DNA of 64,000 nucleotides from Xestospongia muta (GCA_963693285.1 OY848927.1:5012643-5076642); one strand, 5' to 3'. Positions 42,598-54,112 are shown, counted from the stretch's first letter. The notes: generated by a model from the letters alone, not told the origin. Numbers and translations are program-made.

Positions 42598-43469
42598 AGT
42601 TACCAAATTAAAAATGGATAAAGCAGATTGACAAGTTTATCATAACAATCACAAAGATACCTTACCACTAAAGAAACATTTCTCAATAGAGGTACAACTA
42701 ATGTTATCTTAAACTCTGAGATGAAAACATAGTAACTCAATCAATGTGTTTAGTGAAATATTTTAAAGCTCATTCCACATTCTAGATGGAGAACTATAAA
42801 GAAGGAGAGACAGGCATATTGTTTCATTAGTGTGTTAATTTTAAAGGTTTACTAAATCTAAACTTAAAATTTCCAAACAAAACAGAAATAGCAAAATGGA
42901 AAAAGTCAATTAATAATTAATTCAATGATGGTTACTATAGATACCATGTGGTAAGTAATTTTTGTAGGTAGAATAATTAAAAAATTTATATATATTTTGT
43001 GAATGGGTATACCAATTGTGGAAAATTATACCAATTATTGTGGGCATGGGTTCACATCCTCTAGAATATTGATGAAATGAATATTTTTATTAAGTCTGTA
43101 AGTAGTTATCAGCAAAAATTAGAACCCTCAAAATTTACTAACCATACAGAAAAGTGAGTCTACTTTTAAGTTGAAACATTTCTCAACAGGCACACACAGT
43201 AAGCAAACTAAAAAGGAACTCTACTGGATACTATAAGAGGAAAACTAATTCATTGAACTCAAATTACAGTTAACAAGATAGATAAGTCATAGATGTGAGT
43301 TAAGAGGTTTACTCAATCAACAATTAACAACAAGTGATTAAAGAGTAATCATTTCAAACTATAATATTGATAATATTATGATGAACAACTTATGATATAA
43401 TATTAAATTAAATAATACATTCTTATAATGTGTATATAGTGTGTACTATAGTTTGTAGTAATTTAACAC
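42598..43469. repeat. Intergenic block and class B 3' flank, no gene
   Basis: A diverged version of the block at 8770-9551 and 13270-14060. It includes the AAACTCTGAGATGAAAACAT motif near 42713. No ORF or RNA gene. Confidence 0.6.
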
Positions 43470-43758
43470 CTTTCATACCACCAGTGAAGTAATTTCCATA
43501 TATATTATGAGGCTACGTGGTCTTAATTTCTTCACATGAAGTAGGGGAAGGAGAAGGCTCAGTGTGGCAACAAGGAGACAAAGTACTACCAGAATAACTG
43601 CTTTGACTATTTACTAGAAGAGCATTAGCAACTTCTTGAAGAGATTGAGCTAAAGACAAAGCTATAGAATAAGTTACATTACAATCAATGGGGATAGAGT
43701 GGCAGGTAGTCTCAACATAGAGACAGAGGAAAAGTACCAATGTTACTTTAGCCAACAT
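43470..43758 (-). pseudogene. Class B N-terminal fragment
   Basis: From ATG 43758 it reads MLAKVTLVLFLCLYVETTC, the short stalk and SCEEIKTT, then a stop. A few degraded codons (SISGNYFTGG-like) continue to about 43470. The C-terminal domain is absent; the class B 3' flank follows directly. Confidence 0.75.
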
Positions 43759-43934
43759 ATTTTGTTAGGATATCAGTATGATAGTAATGGTGGACAGTGG
43801 GTTTCTTTTTATAGAGGTTTATCAAAACTAGTTTGACTAGTTTGACAAATTTGAGGAAGAACAATAATCTAGGACTACTGTACATATACAACAAGTGTGA
43901 GTTACTCTAACCATTGAAATATTCACAAGTTTTC

Positions 43935-44235
43935 AATTGTTAATAGAATTAGTAACAATTGTGAGTTGAGAGGTTATGTACATTTCCTCAAGACATCTGT
44001 CCTTATTAAATAAACTGATAGGACATCAACAAAGACATTGATAACTCAGGATAACTCAGTATTAACTGTTAATAGAGTTAGTAACAATTGTGAGTTGAGA
44101 GGTTATGTATATTTTCTCAAGACAAATGTCATTACTAAATAAACTGATAGGCCTCAACAAAGACACTGATTACCCAGTATTCACCATTAACAGAATTAGT
44201 AACAATTGTGAGTTGAGAGGTTATGTACATTTAAA
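43935..44235. repeat. 118-bp minisatellite, about 2.5 units
   Basis: Tandem units upstream of the class B fragment, same consensus as at 33795. The array ends abruptly at class A 3'-flank sequence (about 44236). Confidence 0.75.
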
Positions 44236-44591
44236 ATCTCATGTGACTGAAATAATGTGACCACTTGATCATATTAATACTATTAGCTATACTTCTGTCC
44301 TCAAATTTAAGTAATAGTTTTTCTTCACTAAACACTTAATCATTACGGATACACATTACTTTTAATATTATTCACTTAGTGAAGAAGACTAGATTAACAA
44401 AACGGCTGACTTTGTAAAAAAGACCATTTTAAAAATTGTAAGAAAAATCTACCAAATATAACTGAAATTGTATTAGTATAACAACAGCATATGTTAATTA
44501 TTATCAAACTAAATCAAAATACCTACAACAACAACATTATATTTATTATGATAGTGTCTGCATGTAGTCTAACAATGTGTTCAAGAAGTAT

Positions 44592-45212
44592 TTATTTAAT
44601 GTATATCTCATAGTAATTAACAGGGACATCCTCATCATCAGTGTCTTGATCTCCACACTTTATCATCCCAGAGAGGATCACCTGTCTGGAGTTCCCACTT
44701 ATTGTTTGAATTCCCAGATTCACAGAAGTAGTCACTACCAATAAAAGACTGGACAATTTGCGTAGTACCATTGTTACAGGGATAACTATCTGAAGATTGA
44801 GAATTTTCAGAGCCTCCAGTTATAAATGTCCAGATATGTTGACGAGGAGAACCATGTGTGAGACTGATACCACAACATAGTGACTGTTGATATCGTTATG
44901 TGATATAAGTCCTGTTCCATGAATATGATCTATACCATCAGCACTTGCATACTGATACCCCACTACCCTACCACACACCTGAGAGTAGTAACCATAAGAA
45001 GGGAACTTAACTGACTGACAACTACCACTGTTTGAACTCTGTCTTCCACAAGCTCTAACACCTCCTGACTGGTACAGTCTAAACCCAGAAGGACACTCAT
45101 CTGTAGAGTCAGACATATCCAGATATGCTATTCTTTTTCATCCTCCTACAGAACTACACAATTCCTCCATATAACAATAGACATGTTGTGTCTCTCCATC
45201 AGCTGTTACTAT
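44592..45212 (-). pseudogene. Class A family gene, 5' truncated and internally deleted
   Basis: The reading begins in the TPDGETQHVYCYMEEL region (about 45212), has ACGRQSSNSGSCQSVKFPS and VVGYQYASADGIDHIHGTG, a 1-bp loss at 44872 in YVDGISL, then the SENSQSSD..CN-type module of genes 10811 and 23439. A deletion near 44658 removes GKGC to RVC. It ends with YYEIYIK codons at 44592. At its upstream edge the sequence meets an oppositely oriented family fragment. Confidence 0.8.
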
Positions 45213-45217
45213 CATCA

Positions 45218-45709
45218 TACGTGGTTATGTATGTCCTTGTGGACCAAAAGGGGTTGTGTGATGGATTTCAGTCTTCTTCTTTGGATGGGAACTATGTAGA
45301 TGGTATTTCTATCACATACAATGACAGCAATGCAAGACAACATTTGTATACTTATGTTGTTGGCAGAGAACAGAAGGCTATATCAGAGGCATGTGAGTGT
45401 CATGGTGCAACACCCAACCATCACTTGTTTCTTTTATGGGACTTTATGTGTGACAGTGGCTTTGAAGCTGATACTGCAACAGCTTAAGCTGTTGCAGTAT
45501 CAGCTTCAAAGCCACTAGTAGCAACTAGAAAATTGTTTACTGGTGAAGGCTGTGCTGTGAATTCAGGTTGCTGTCATCTTGTTGGGGCTTTGTGGTTTTA
45601 TTGTAGTATACCAGTTGAAATAACTTTAAGACTAGAAGTGAGGATACTCAGTGATGGAGGACACACTGATGAAATGATTCTTGTTAAAGTAGAGCTTTAT
45701 GTGAAATGA
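45218..45709 (+). pseudogene. Divergent plus-strand family fragment interrupted by a palindrome
   Basis: This is the only family copy on the plus strand. It reads GNYVDGISITYNDSNARQHL, YTYVVGREQKAISEACECHG, LLWDFMCDSGFEA, then, after the palindrome, KLFTGEGCAVNSGCCHLVGA, LWFY and VELYVK, stopping at 45709. Landmarks align with YVDGISLTHGSPRQHIW, CPC, FCESG, GKGC, CC, LPWFHK and YEIYVK, but identity is far lower than among the others, so it represents an older lineage. The 62-bp palindrome at 45455-45516 puts a TAA in frame. No N-terminal half is present. Confidence 0.75.
45455..45516. repeat. Perfect 62-bp palindrome
   Basis: Two 31-bp arms with no spacer, centred between 45485 and 45486 (CAGCTTAAGCTG at the centre). 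The left arm is coding sequence of the fragment (SGFEADTATA); the right arm is its exact inverted copy. It is either a recent inverted duplication or an assembly/cloning artefact. Confidence 0.95.
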
Positions 45710-45933
45710 ACATGAAGCTAAAAACCAACTGTCATTACTGATACCACACTAACTTAGTATATTTACAGTAATAATAGGTTGTTTGTAATATCAAAAGAGA
45801 TTTGAAAGAAAAGAGTTGAGTAATGAAATATTCAGTCAGTAATTAATTTAGTAATTAAATATTTAACATTAACATTAGAAGGAAAGAGTTGTATTGATTG
45901 TGATGTGTTTAGCAGTTATTATAATAATGTTTA
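45710..45933. other. TRRAP 3' end and intergenic gap
   Basis: AATAAA (minus) at 45935-45930 overlaps the TRRAP stop codon. The remaining 200 bp separate the plus-strand fragment from TRRAP in a tail-to-tail arrangement. No gene is seen. Confidence 0.55.
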
Positions 45934-48900
45934 TTATAACCAGGGATTCCAGACTGGGTCCATACGACAAATATTGTCGAGGCTAGATGAAGCTGAAATG
46001 AGTGTAGTAACCTGTGACTTCCCTGCTTCAAAATCAGCTAAATCTGAGAAGAGACAGACAAAAATTTTGTAATGACAAACACCTAACAATATGACAAATT
46101 TTGAACAGAATATCATTCATATTTTAGTTGACTTACTGAACAATCTAGTTAGAACAGAATCAACAGCATTATTAACAGAGGAAGTAATACTTTCATTTGT
46201 AACTTCAGCTAAACTAATAAAATGACCTTCAGACTCCTCCTGTTTTTGCTAATGAAAAAAGAAGCCATAATCATTGCCAAATATAATGACCTCCAACCAC
46301 GTACTAATTAAGACTTTTACTCTCTCATTTTGCCTAATTTAACAATTTGTTTCTAAATGCAAAGTCCTCAATTTAATAATTATAAAAAACCACAAACAAC
46401 AAGTTGGTAGGAACTATATTATTATTACATTATCAACAACTTACTTTACACCAAGCAATGAATTCATCTCTAAACAGAGCTAACAGTATACTCTCTATAC
46501 TATATTGTGGTTGGATCAATGCTCTAGCACTGGCTACCATACTCATGTAGAGTGGACCATTGATACCGATAGGAGAGAGAAAAGACTGGAGATTAGGAGT
46601 AAGACGAAATGGAACAGGTCGATTAGCATCTAAAGCACCTAAAGAGGGAAAAATAAAACAGTAAAAAGACAACATGTAACAACAACATCAACAACAACAA
46701 AATGAGACTATGTACCTTCACTATTAATTTCAAATTTGTAAAACGTCTGAGTCAGACAGCCTGAGTTACGAGCAATCTGAAACATTTCTGAATCTAGTCG
46801 AGTTAAATGAAACACAAACTCAGCTAGACCACTTAAAGCAAGTTGTCGGGTCATCTGTAATAACAAAAGTATGTATTAATTTAAAATCATTGTTCAATTT
46901 CTGCACATAATCAGAAAGTCTTGCTAAAAAAATTTCTTCAAAAATTGGAAGAAATGGTCACTATGATAATTTTTCCAATTTGTGAAGGAAATTATTTGTT
47001 GTCATAACAATTCCAATTTGTGTATACAATGTCAAAATGTACCAAATAATAGTTTTATATATTGCTCAATTTCTATTATTACTAGTACATTTCACTTGTG
47101 CTATATACCTGTTTTCTAAGGGTCCAGAAATCTGATAAAGAGACACAAGTTCTCTCTCCCCATTCTCTCAAAATACTGGTAGGAGAATGAGTTGCTTGAA
47201 TCTAAAGAAAGGTCACATGTGTCAGAGGGCCACACCTTCATTCTCTCCTTACCTGTGAGAACATATTCTTAATAGTTGTGAGAGTGATCTTATCTCCTCG
47301 AGCCTGCAGTCCAGCTAATCTCTCATAATATAGAGTAATGAGAACATCCCATTCCACACCTTGACTATTACAGTACTACAGCAAAGAAATTACCAGTTAA
47401 CAAAATGTAAGTTGAATGTGCTAGTTGAAGTATGTTATAAGATGACTAACCTGTTTAAAAATATCACCTAGAGAAAGAATAGAGACATCATCTTCTAATA
47501 GTCTCATTTGAGGAGAGAGAGCTACTACTTTAGGTACTGTGAATAATAGATGACGTTTACAAGTCTCCTATTTTAATTGATATTGAAACTGAAAGTTAAG
47601 TGGAATAATTGCTTTACTTTTTCCTTTTTAAGACAATAATTGAGAAGTCTGAAAAGCTGTAGAATTCGTTCTTCTTTTCTGCACTCGCTAGCTTGTGGAT
47701 CATTAAGTACCAAATATGGATAAATCTAAGATATAAATCATAACACTATAAAATAGGAGTTATTTCTCTCAGACTTACTTTTCCATTGTCTCCTTGGATA
47801 TAAAGTCTTCTGACAGATGTGTTGTGCTTTTGAACTATTTCAACTCTTGGCATGAAACGAGCTATCTTTACATAATAAGGCATGGTCTAATTGAAGGGAC
47901 AGACAGTGTCGAATTAGCAAGTTACAATAATAGATTTTATTAACCTGTAATTCAAGGTGTTCTCCAGGCATCTCTACCTCAGCTGTGTTTAGAGAAAAAT
48001 TACTAAGAAATCGACAGCGATCTTCAAGCAAAAATGATCTGTGTTAAAGGAATAGAAAGTAATGTGCAATAGATACATTGTAGAGGATAATACTCACTTT
48101 TGTAATGACTTTGTTTTTAATTCAAGTATTTTGATCCATCTCTTTAGTTTAGCAATAAGGACACTTAATCTCTTGGGACCAGGAGAGCTACAAAAGAGAT
48201 AACAACCATTACTAACCAGTACTACATAGTACCACTGTACTTACCTGAAGTCAAAATCTGTAGCAAACTGGTTCTTAAGTCTTTGAAATGCTGGGTCCTG
48301 TGCTGCGGCTTGAGATCTCTTGGCAAGTGCCTCTTGTGACATAGCTCCACCTCCTGATGAGATATTGGACTGGTCTACTGTGATACCAAATGATCCAACT
48401 AGTCTTTGAACATACTGTAACATTTCTGGTTTGATACGAGTACCAGCCACTGTGTAGTGGAAGTGAGAGAACTGTTTATTGTCATCTAACTGATCAACAT
48501 ACCATCACCTCTGTTCTTAAAAGCTTCATCATAGCAAATAGCTAGTCCTTCATTCAATTGTCTTAAAAGATCTTCATACCAACTCTCTCTGAACCAGATC
48601 AACTATAGAAAAAAATAACCTTGTTTCTCTATCTCTCAACAATTACATTACCTGATCTACAATTCCTTCAAGAGCAGAAAGAAGGGTTGGATGAAGGTCT
48701 CGTAAGAGATGCATAATCCGACTACATCGCCATAATGAGGCTGGTGCTCTTATAGGTGCACTCTCAGATGGCAGAGAGTCTAAAACACAATACCCATGCA
48801 ATTATACTACAAAGAATATACATCAAACATACCTCCCGAAGGAAGAGGAGGTACACTAGCTCCAGGTGTTGTGGGAAGTTTAGGTTTTATGTCTTGGGCA

Positions 48901-49259
48901 TCCCCACTTTTCCCATCTTGATGGGTGGAGTCAATTTGCATAGGTTCTATCCCATCAGTGCTGGAAGGTGGAGGAGTAGGTGTGTTAGGTTGTGAGGAGG
49001 AACGCATGAGAAGAGGATGAGAGAGCTGAGTCTCAGCTTTGTCTGAATGAATGAATATGAGAGAGAAAGAGAGAATGTTTGTTTGTAATCAGTGGTATGG
49101 AATTACTTACATTTTTCTTTCTGTTCCATTTTTAATGTCAAATAAAGTGTTCTGATTGGAAAATAGACTGCTTGTGGATACGCTTTACCCACTGAACAGA
49201 GTAAATTAAGAATATGAGTACCTTCATTGCGTACTAGACATGTTAAAAGTTGAGGAATC
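45934..49259 (-). CDS. TRRAP: TRRAP, last 16 exons (end of FAT, inactive PI3K-like kinase, FATC)
   Basis: TRRAP is the nuclear scaffold that recruits SAGA and TIP60/NuA4 acetyltransferases to activators. Exons (minus): 49259-49111, 49042-48833, 48779-48652, 48602-48503, 48449-48245, 48187-48098, 48038-47945, 47886-47779, 47725-47618, 47567-47451, 47375-47253, 47201-47109, 46854-46716, 46638-46445, 46248-46137, 46043-45934. Recognisable TRRAP segments are IPQLLTCLVRNEG, AYPQAVYFPIRTLYLTLKM, CRFLSNFSLNTAEVEMPGE, RFMPRVEIVQKHNT, HLLFTVPKVVALSPQMRLLE, LDANRPVPFRLTPN and the C-terminal DNICRMDPVWNPWL. The kinase region has no DRHxxN catalytic loop and no DFG, as expected for TRRAP. Introns are mostly about 40-70 bp with GT-AG ends, and frame was checked across several junctions. 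The preceding intron is about 11 kb. Confidence 0.93.
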
Positions 49260-49465
49260 CTACAGTGACAAACAAAACACATCATTATGTTAACTCACTA
49301 ATAACAATAAATAAAATTAACTTCTGTAATATAAATCATTTACTAGTTTTCTCATATTTAATTACTTAATACAATGACATAATAAGTGATATCATATTGC
49401 CATTGTTATCTTAAGTAGCTTCAATAAGAAACTTATTAATTAATATAAATTTATTTCAATATTTC

Positions 49466-50605
49466 TCATTTATCAAATACAAGACACAACACTTGAAATT
49501 TCACAGCATATAACTTTATTTTCTGATTGGTACAGTCTAAACCACAATGATTAAGAGGACAGTTTGCTGTAGAGCCAGACATATCCAGATATATTATTCT
49601 TGTCCATCCTCCTCCAGAACTACACAACTCTTCCATATGACAATAGATATAGGATGGTCCTTTCTTACTACCTTTATAATTACTACCTTGAGAACAGGGA
49701 CAGTCGCCTTTACCACCATCAAGGTAAAGGTTTGAAGCCGTAAATCCACACATAAATCTCCAGATATGTTGACGAGGAGAACCACGTGTGAGATTAACAC
49801 CATTAACATAATGACTGTTGATATCATTATGTCCTGTTCCATAAACTGTATCTATACCATCTGGTGAAGTGTATTGATAACCCACTACTCTACCACACAC
49901 CTGAGAGTAATTACAATGGGATGAAAACTGAACTGACTGACAACCACTGCTTGAACTTTGTCTCCCACAAGCTCTAACACCTCCAGACTGGTACTGTTTA
50001 AACCCAGCTGGACACTCCTCTGTAGAATCAGACATATTGAGATAGGCTATCCTCATCCACCCTTCAGAACCACATATATTTTCCATATGACAGTAGACAC
50101 GATGAATGTGACCAGTAGGTCTTATTCCTCTCACATGAGTGGAGAAAAAGAGACGGATGATAACCTTGAAGAGAAGATAGTTGATATTTTTGGTAAGGTT
50201 TTGAATATCCTCTTGATTATTAAGTGCAATGATAGCTACATTATCTAGTTTGTTATCAAGTTTAGTAACGGCAGACAAGATAGCTTTTCCTTGTTTAGTA
50301 ACATCTCTATGTAATGAAGCACATGTGGAATAGTTTAAGATATTTCCAGAATTTGAGGAAAAACTAGTGTTCAGTACATGAGCAGTCAAAGAACTGACAG
50401 TGAATGACAGTGAGGTGATATCTTTGGAGTAGTTAGCAGCCATTTTGCTGACTTGATCACTAACTTGTACTAGGTTAGAGTAGAGAGATGACAAGGGACA
50501 TCCAGTATGAGAATCACCTATCACTATGTTAACCAACAGTAGAAGAACAAACATTGCCTTAGTCTCCAATTTATCCTGTCTTATTGTAAAGGATATAATG
50601 ATCAT
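49466..50605 (-). pseudogene. Class C-derived scrambled ORF (379 codons), probably non-functional
   Basis: The usual ATG of METKAMFV is mutated to TTG; the ORF opens 13 codons upstream (MIIISFTIRQDK), so the hydrophobic stretch is preceded by extra residues. The stalk is complete, but a shift and its compensation replace LLLQGYRPSPLLHSCEEI with out-of-frame residues, removing the first cysteine of the domain. The domain runs to FTASNLYLDGGKGDCPC, then jumps to a class B-like SKKGPSYIYCHMEELCSSGG and GGWTRIIYLDMSGSTANC and ends without FCESG, GKGC, the CC pair or YYEIYVK. The partly repeated domain start suggests unequal exchange. Confidence 0.75.
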
Positions 50606-51161
50606 TAACCTGGTCCATTTCTTTTTTAGGTTTACTGAATTTAAACTAGTTAAACCAGACTGACAGGTTTATCATAATGTATCTGTTGGTAGTTTTTGTA
50701 CAGTTTTTGTGGTGGAGTAGGCAATGTACCAGACACAATTATTACTACATAAACTGATAACTATTGAATGGGAGAACAAACTAAATATTAGCTTCATATA
50801 TAAGTCTCTATCTGATAAATACTGAATGGGAACACTGATAATTCAGTGAACGTAGATAACTGTTAATAGAACAGACAATAGATATGAGTTGAAAGGTTAT
50901 GTATATTTCTCACTACTTCAAGAAATGGAGACTTGAATTAAAATCTATTTTTAAGTAGCAGACATGTGGTTATTAAATCTTAGTAAAGCAAACTATGATT
51001 TGGAAATAAGAATTAAATTGGGTGTGGTTATGAAATTAGTAGTTTCAAATCACTAAGTTTGCAGTAAATAAGACAAATCACATTATTTTAGATTTTAAGG
51101 GACACACTATAATATGCATAGAATAGTCATGAATTATTCCAATTACAGTCATAATGACATT
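50606..51161. repeat. Class C spacer repeat, no gene
   Basis: Shared with 35618-36135 and 52438-52903. AT-rich and noncoding. A TATA-like TTTCTTTTTTAGG (plus) near 50619 is a decayed class C promoter for the 49466 copy. Confidence 0.6.
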
Positions 51162-52373
51162 TTATTTCACATAAACCTCATAGTAATTGACAAGAACATC
51201 CTCGTTGTCTGTGCCTTCATCTCCACAAACTCTCAACTCAATGTAGTCATTTTTAGGAGACTGAATGATCTTGTGGAACCATGGGAGACCAGTGACTTGA
51301 CAACATGATCGTTCAATTGTTGAGCAGCCCTTCTTGTCCCAGAGAGGATCAGCAGTATAGAGTTTAACTTGCCAATAAGTATCTGGATTACCAGATTCAC
51401 AGAAGTAGTCATTACCAATAAAAGATTGGACAGTTTGTGTAGTACCATTAGTACAGGGACAATTAACTGTTGAATATTGGGCATTATCGGAATTTCCAGC
51501 TATTAATGTCCAAATATGTTGACGAGGAAAACCACATGTGAGACTGATGCCATCAACATAATAACTATTGATATCGTTATGTGATGTAAGTCCTGTTCCA
51601 TGAAGCATATCTATTGCATCTGGTGACCCATACTGATAACCCACTACCCTACCACACACTTGAGAGTAACTAATACTGTAGGAAGGGAACTTAACTGACT
51701 GACAACTACCACTGCTTGTACTCTGTCTTCCACAAGCTCTAACACCTTCAGATTGGTACAGTCTAAACCCAGGAGGACACTCCTCTGTAGAGTCAGACAT
51801 ATTGAGGTAGGCTACCCTCATCCACCCTCCAGAACCACATATATTTTCCATCTGACAATAGACATGATGAATGTGACTGTGGTTATCAGCTATGATGTAA
51901 TAGTCTGAGGGACTATGTGGCAAGTAGGTCTTGATCTCCTCACATGAATGGAGAAGAGGAGAGGGACGATAACCTTGAAGGAGAAGTTGGTTGATATTTA
52001 TGGTAAGGTTTTCAATACTCTCTTGATTACTGAGTGCAATAGTAGCTACATTATCTAGTTTGTTATCAAGTTTAGTAACGGCAGACAAGATAGCTTTCCC
52101 TTGTTTAGTAACATCTCTACGTAATGAAGCACATGTGGAATAGTTTAAGATATTTCCACAATTTGAGGAGGAACTTGTGTTTAGTACATGAGCAGTCAAG
52201 GAACTGATGGTGAACGACAGTGAGGTGATATCTTTGGAGTAGTTAGCAGCCATTTTGTTGACTTGATTGCTAACTTTTATTAGGTCAGAGTAGAGAGATG
52301 ATGAGGAACATCCAGTATGAGACTCACCTATCGCCATGTTAACCAACAGTAGAAGAACAAATGTTTTCTCCAT
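51162..52373 (-). CDS. Secreted fibrinogen-like cysteine-rich protein, class C (403 aa)
   Basis: This is an intact single-exon gene inside the TRRAP intron. I chose ATG 52373 (MEKTFVLLLLVNMAIGESH) because it gives a clean signal peptide; an in-frame ATG 13 codons upstream (52412) would add polar residues. Residues about 20-150 form a long heptad-like stalk (YSDLIKVSNQVNKMAANYSK, AILSAVTKLDNKLDNVATIA, ENLTININQLLLQG). Then come SCEEIKTYLPHSPSDYY, GGWMRVAYLNMSDS and the full C-terminal domain, with IDMLHGTGLTSHNDI and NSDNAQYSTVNCPC modules, the CC pair (RSCCQVTGLPWFHK) and YYEVYVK. Secreted, function unknown. AATAAA overlaps the stop. Confidence 0.85.
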   Translation of the reverse strand: MEKTFVLLLLVNMAIGESHTGCSSSSLYSDLIKVSNQVNKMAANYSKDITSLSFTISSLTAHVLNTSSSSNCGNILNYSTCASLRRDVTKQGKAILSAVTKLDNKLDNVATIALSNQESIENLTININQLLLQGYRPSPLLHSCEEIKTYLPHSPSDYYIIADNHSHIHHVYCQMENICGSGGWMRVAYLNMSDSTEECPPGFRLYQSEGVRACGRQSTSSGSCQSVKFPSYSISYSQVCGRVVGYQYGSPDAIDMLHGTGLTSHNDINSYYVDGISLTCGFPRQHIWTLIAGNSDNAQYSTVNCPCTNGTTQTVQSFIGNDYFCESGNPDTYWQVKLYTADPLWDKKGCSTIERSCCQVTGLPWFHKIIQSPKNDYIELRVCGDEGTDNEDVLVNYYEVYVK

Positions 52374-52428
52374 TTTGTTTTGTCTTGTTGCAAAGGATAT
52401 AATGATGATCAACCTGGTCCATTTCTTT

Positions 52429-52437
52429 CTTTTATAG
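52429..52437 (-). promoter_or_regulatory. Class C TATA box
   Basis: CTATAAAAG on the minus strand, about 56 bp upstream of ATG 52373. Confidence 0.6.
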
Positions 52438-52903
52438 GTTTACTGAATTTAAATTAGTTAAACCAGATTGACAGGTTTATCATAATGTATCTGTTAGTGG
52501 TTTTTGTACAGTTTTGGGGTGGAGTAGGCAATAGACCAGACATAATTATTACTACATAAACTGATAACTATTAAATGAAAGAAGAAACTAAATATTAGTT
52601 TCATAAATAAGTCTCTATCTGATAAATACTGAATGGGAACACTGATTTGATAACTGTTAATAGAACAGACAATAGTAGCTGACATGAGGTTATTTAATTT
52701 TAGTAAAGCAAACTATGATTTGGTAATAAACATTGAATTGGATGTAGTCGTGAAATTACTAAATAAGTCACAGCTACAGTAGTTTTTAAATTTATAAATA
52801 TGCAGTAAATAAAACAAATCACATTATTTTTAGATTTTAAGGGACACACTACAATATCCATGACATAGTCATAAATTATTCCAATCACAGTCATAATGAC
52901 ATT
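52438..52903. repeat. Class C spacer repeat, no gene
   Basis: Nearly the same as 50640-51161. No coding potential supported. Confidence 0.6.
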
Positions 52904-54112
52904 TCATTTCACATAAATCTCATAGTAATTAACAGGGACATCCTCATTGCTTGTGCCTTCATCTCCACAAACTCTCAACTCAATACCGTCAGTTTTAGGA
53001 GACTGTATAATCTTGTGGAACCATGGGAGACCAGTGACTTGACAACATGATCTTTCAATTATTGAGCAATTCTTCTTGTCCCAGACAGGATCAGTAGTAT
53101 AGAGTTTATATTTCCAAATAGTATCTTGATTACCAGATTCACAGAAGTAGTCACTACCAATAAAAGACTGGACAGTTTGTGTACTACCTTGATTACATGG
53201 ACAATTGTAATGTGAAGTTACTTTTTCAGAATTTCCAGCCATAAATGTCCAGATATGTTGACGAGGAGAACCACATGTGAGACTGATACCATCAACATAA
53301 TAACTGTTGATATCATTATGTCCTGTTCCATAAATGCCAGAACTACTAATTGCATCTGGTGAACCATACTGATAACCCAATAATCTACCACACACCTGAG
53401 AGTATTTACCATAGGAAGGAAACTTAACAGACTGACAACCAGCACTGTTTGAACTCTGTCTTCCACAAGCTCTAACACCTCCTGACTGGTACAGTTTAAA
53501 CCCAGGAGGGCACTCCTCTGTAGAGTCAGACATATTGAGGTAGGCTACCCTCATCCACCCTCCAGAACCACATATATTTTCCATCTGACAATAGACATGA
53601 CGAGTATGACCGAGGTTATCAGCTATGATGTAATAGCCTGAGGGACTATGTGGCCAGTAGGTCTTGATCTCCTCACATGAATGGAGAAGAGGAGAGGGAC
53701 GATAACCTTGAAGGAGAAGTTGGTTGATATTTATGGTAAGGTTTTCAATACTCTCTTGATTACTGAGTGCAATAGTAGCTACATTATCTAGTTTGTTATC
53801 AAGTTTAGTAACGGCAGACAAGATAGCTTTCCCTTGTTTAGTAACATCTCTACGTAATGAAGCACATGTGGAATAGTTTAAGATATTTTCACAATTTGAG
53901 GAGGAACTAGTGTTTAGTACATGAGCAGCCAAGGAACTGACAGTGAATGACAGTGAGGCAATATCTTTGGAGTAGTTAGCAGCCATTTTGCTGACTTGAT
54001 CGCTAACTTGTACTAGGTCAGAGTAGAGAGATGACGAGGGACATCCAGTATGAGAGTCACCTATCACCATGTTAACCAACAGTAGAAGAACAAACATTGC
54101 CTTAGTCTCCAT
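52904..54112 (-). CDS. Secreted fibrinogen-like cysteine-rich protein, class C (402 aa)
   Basis: This is an intact single-exon gene in the TRRAP intron. The start at 54112 gives METKAMFVLLLLVNMVIGDS, the standard class C signal peptide; an in-frame ATG six codons upstream is less likely. The heptad-rich stalk carries sequons (NYS, NTS, NLT). The fibrinogen-like start is SCEEIKTYWPHSPSGYY with GGWMRVAYLNMSDS. The C-terminal module SSSGIYGTGHNDINSYY plus NSEKVTSHYNCPCNQGSTQT is shared with the chimera at 25875, evidence of exchange between distant copies. It ends CGDEGTSNEDVPVNYYEIYVK-like. DPLWD is altered to DPVWDKKNC. Secreted, function unknown. Confidence 0.85.
   Translation of the reverse strand: METKAMFVLLLLVNMVIGDSHTGCPSSSLYSDLVQVSDQVSKMAANYSKDIASLSFTVSSLAAHVLNTSSSSNCENILNYSTCASLRRDVTKQGKAILSAVTKLDNKLDNVATIALSNQESIENLTININQLLLQGYRPSPLLHSCEEIKTYWPHSPSGYYIIADNLGHTRHVYCQMENICGSGGWMRVAYLNMSDSTEECPPGFKLYQSGGVRACGRQSSNSAGCQSVKFPSYGKYSQVCGRLLGYQYGSPDAISSSGIYGTGHNDINSYYVDGISLTCGSPRQHIWTFMAGNSEKVTSHYNCPCNQGSTQTVQSFIGSDYFCESGNQDTIWKYKLYTTDPVWDKKNCSIIERSCCQVTGLPWFHKIIQSPKTDGIELRVCGDEGTSNEDVPVNYYEIYVK

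Noticed and set aside
45125..45487. A single plus-strand gene of 120 codons
   Set aside because: Its first third is antisense of a class A fragment; only the part from about 45218 is genuine family sequence, and the palindrome ends it. It is a junction artefact of two fragments.
48756..48995. Plus-strand ORF over a Pro/Ser-rich segment
   Set aside because: It is antisense to the TRRAP exon 49042-48833, which has matching splice sites and frame.
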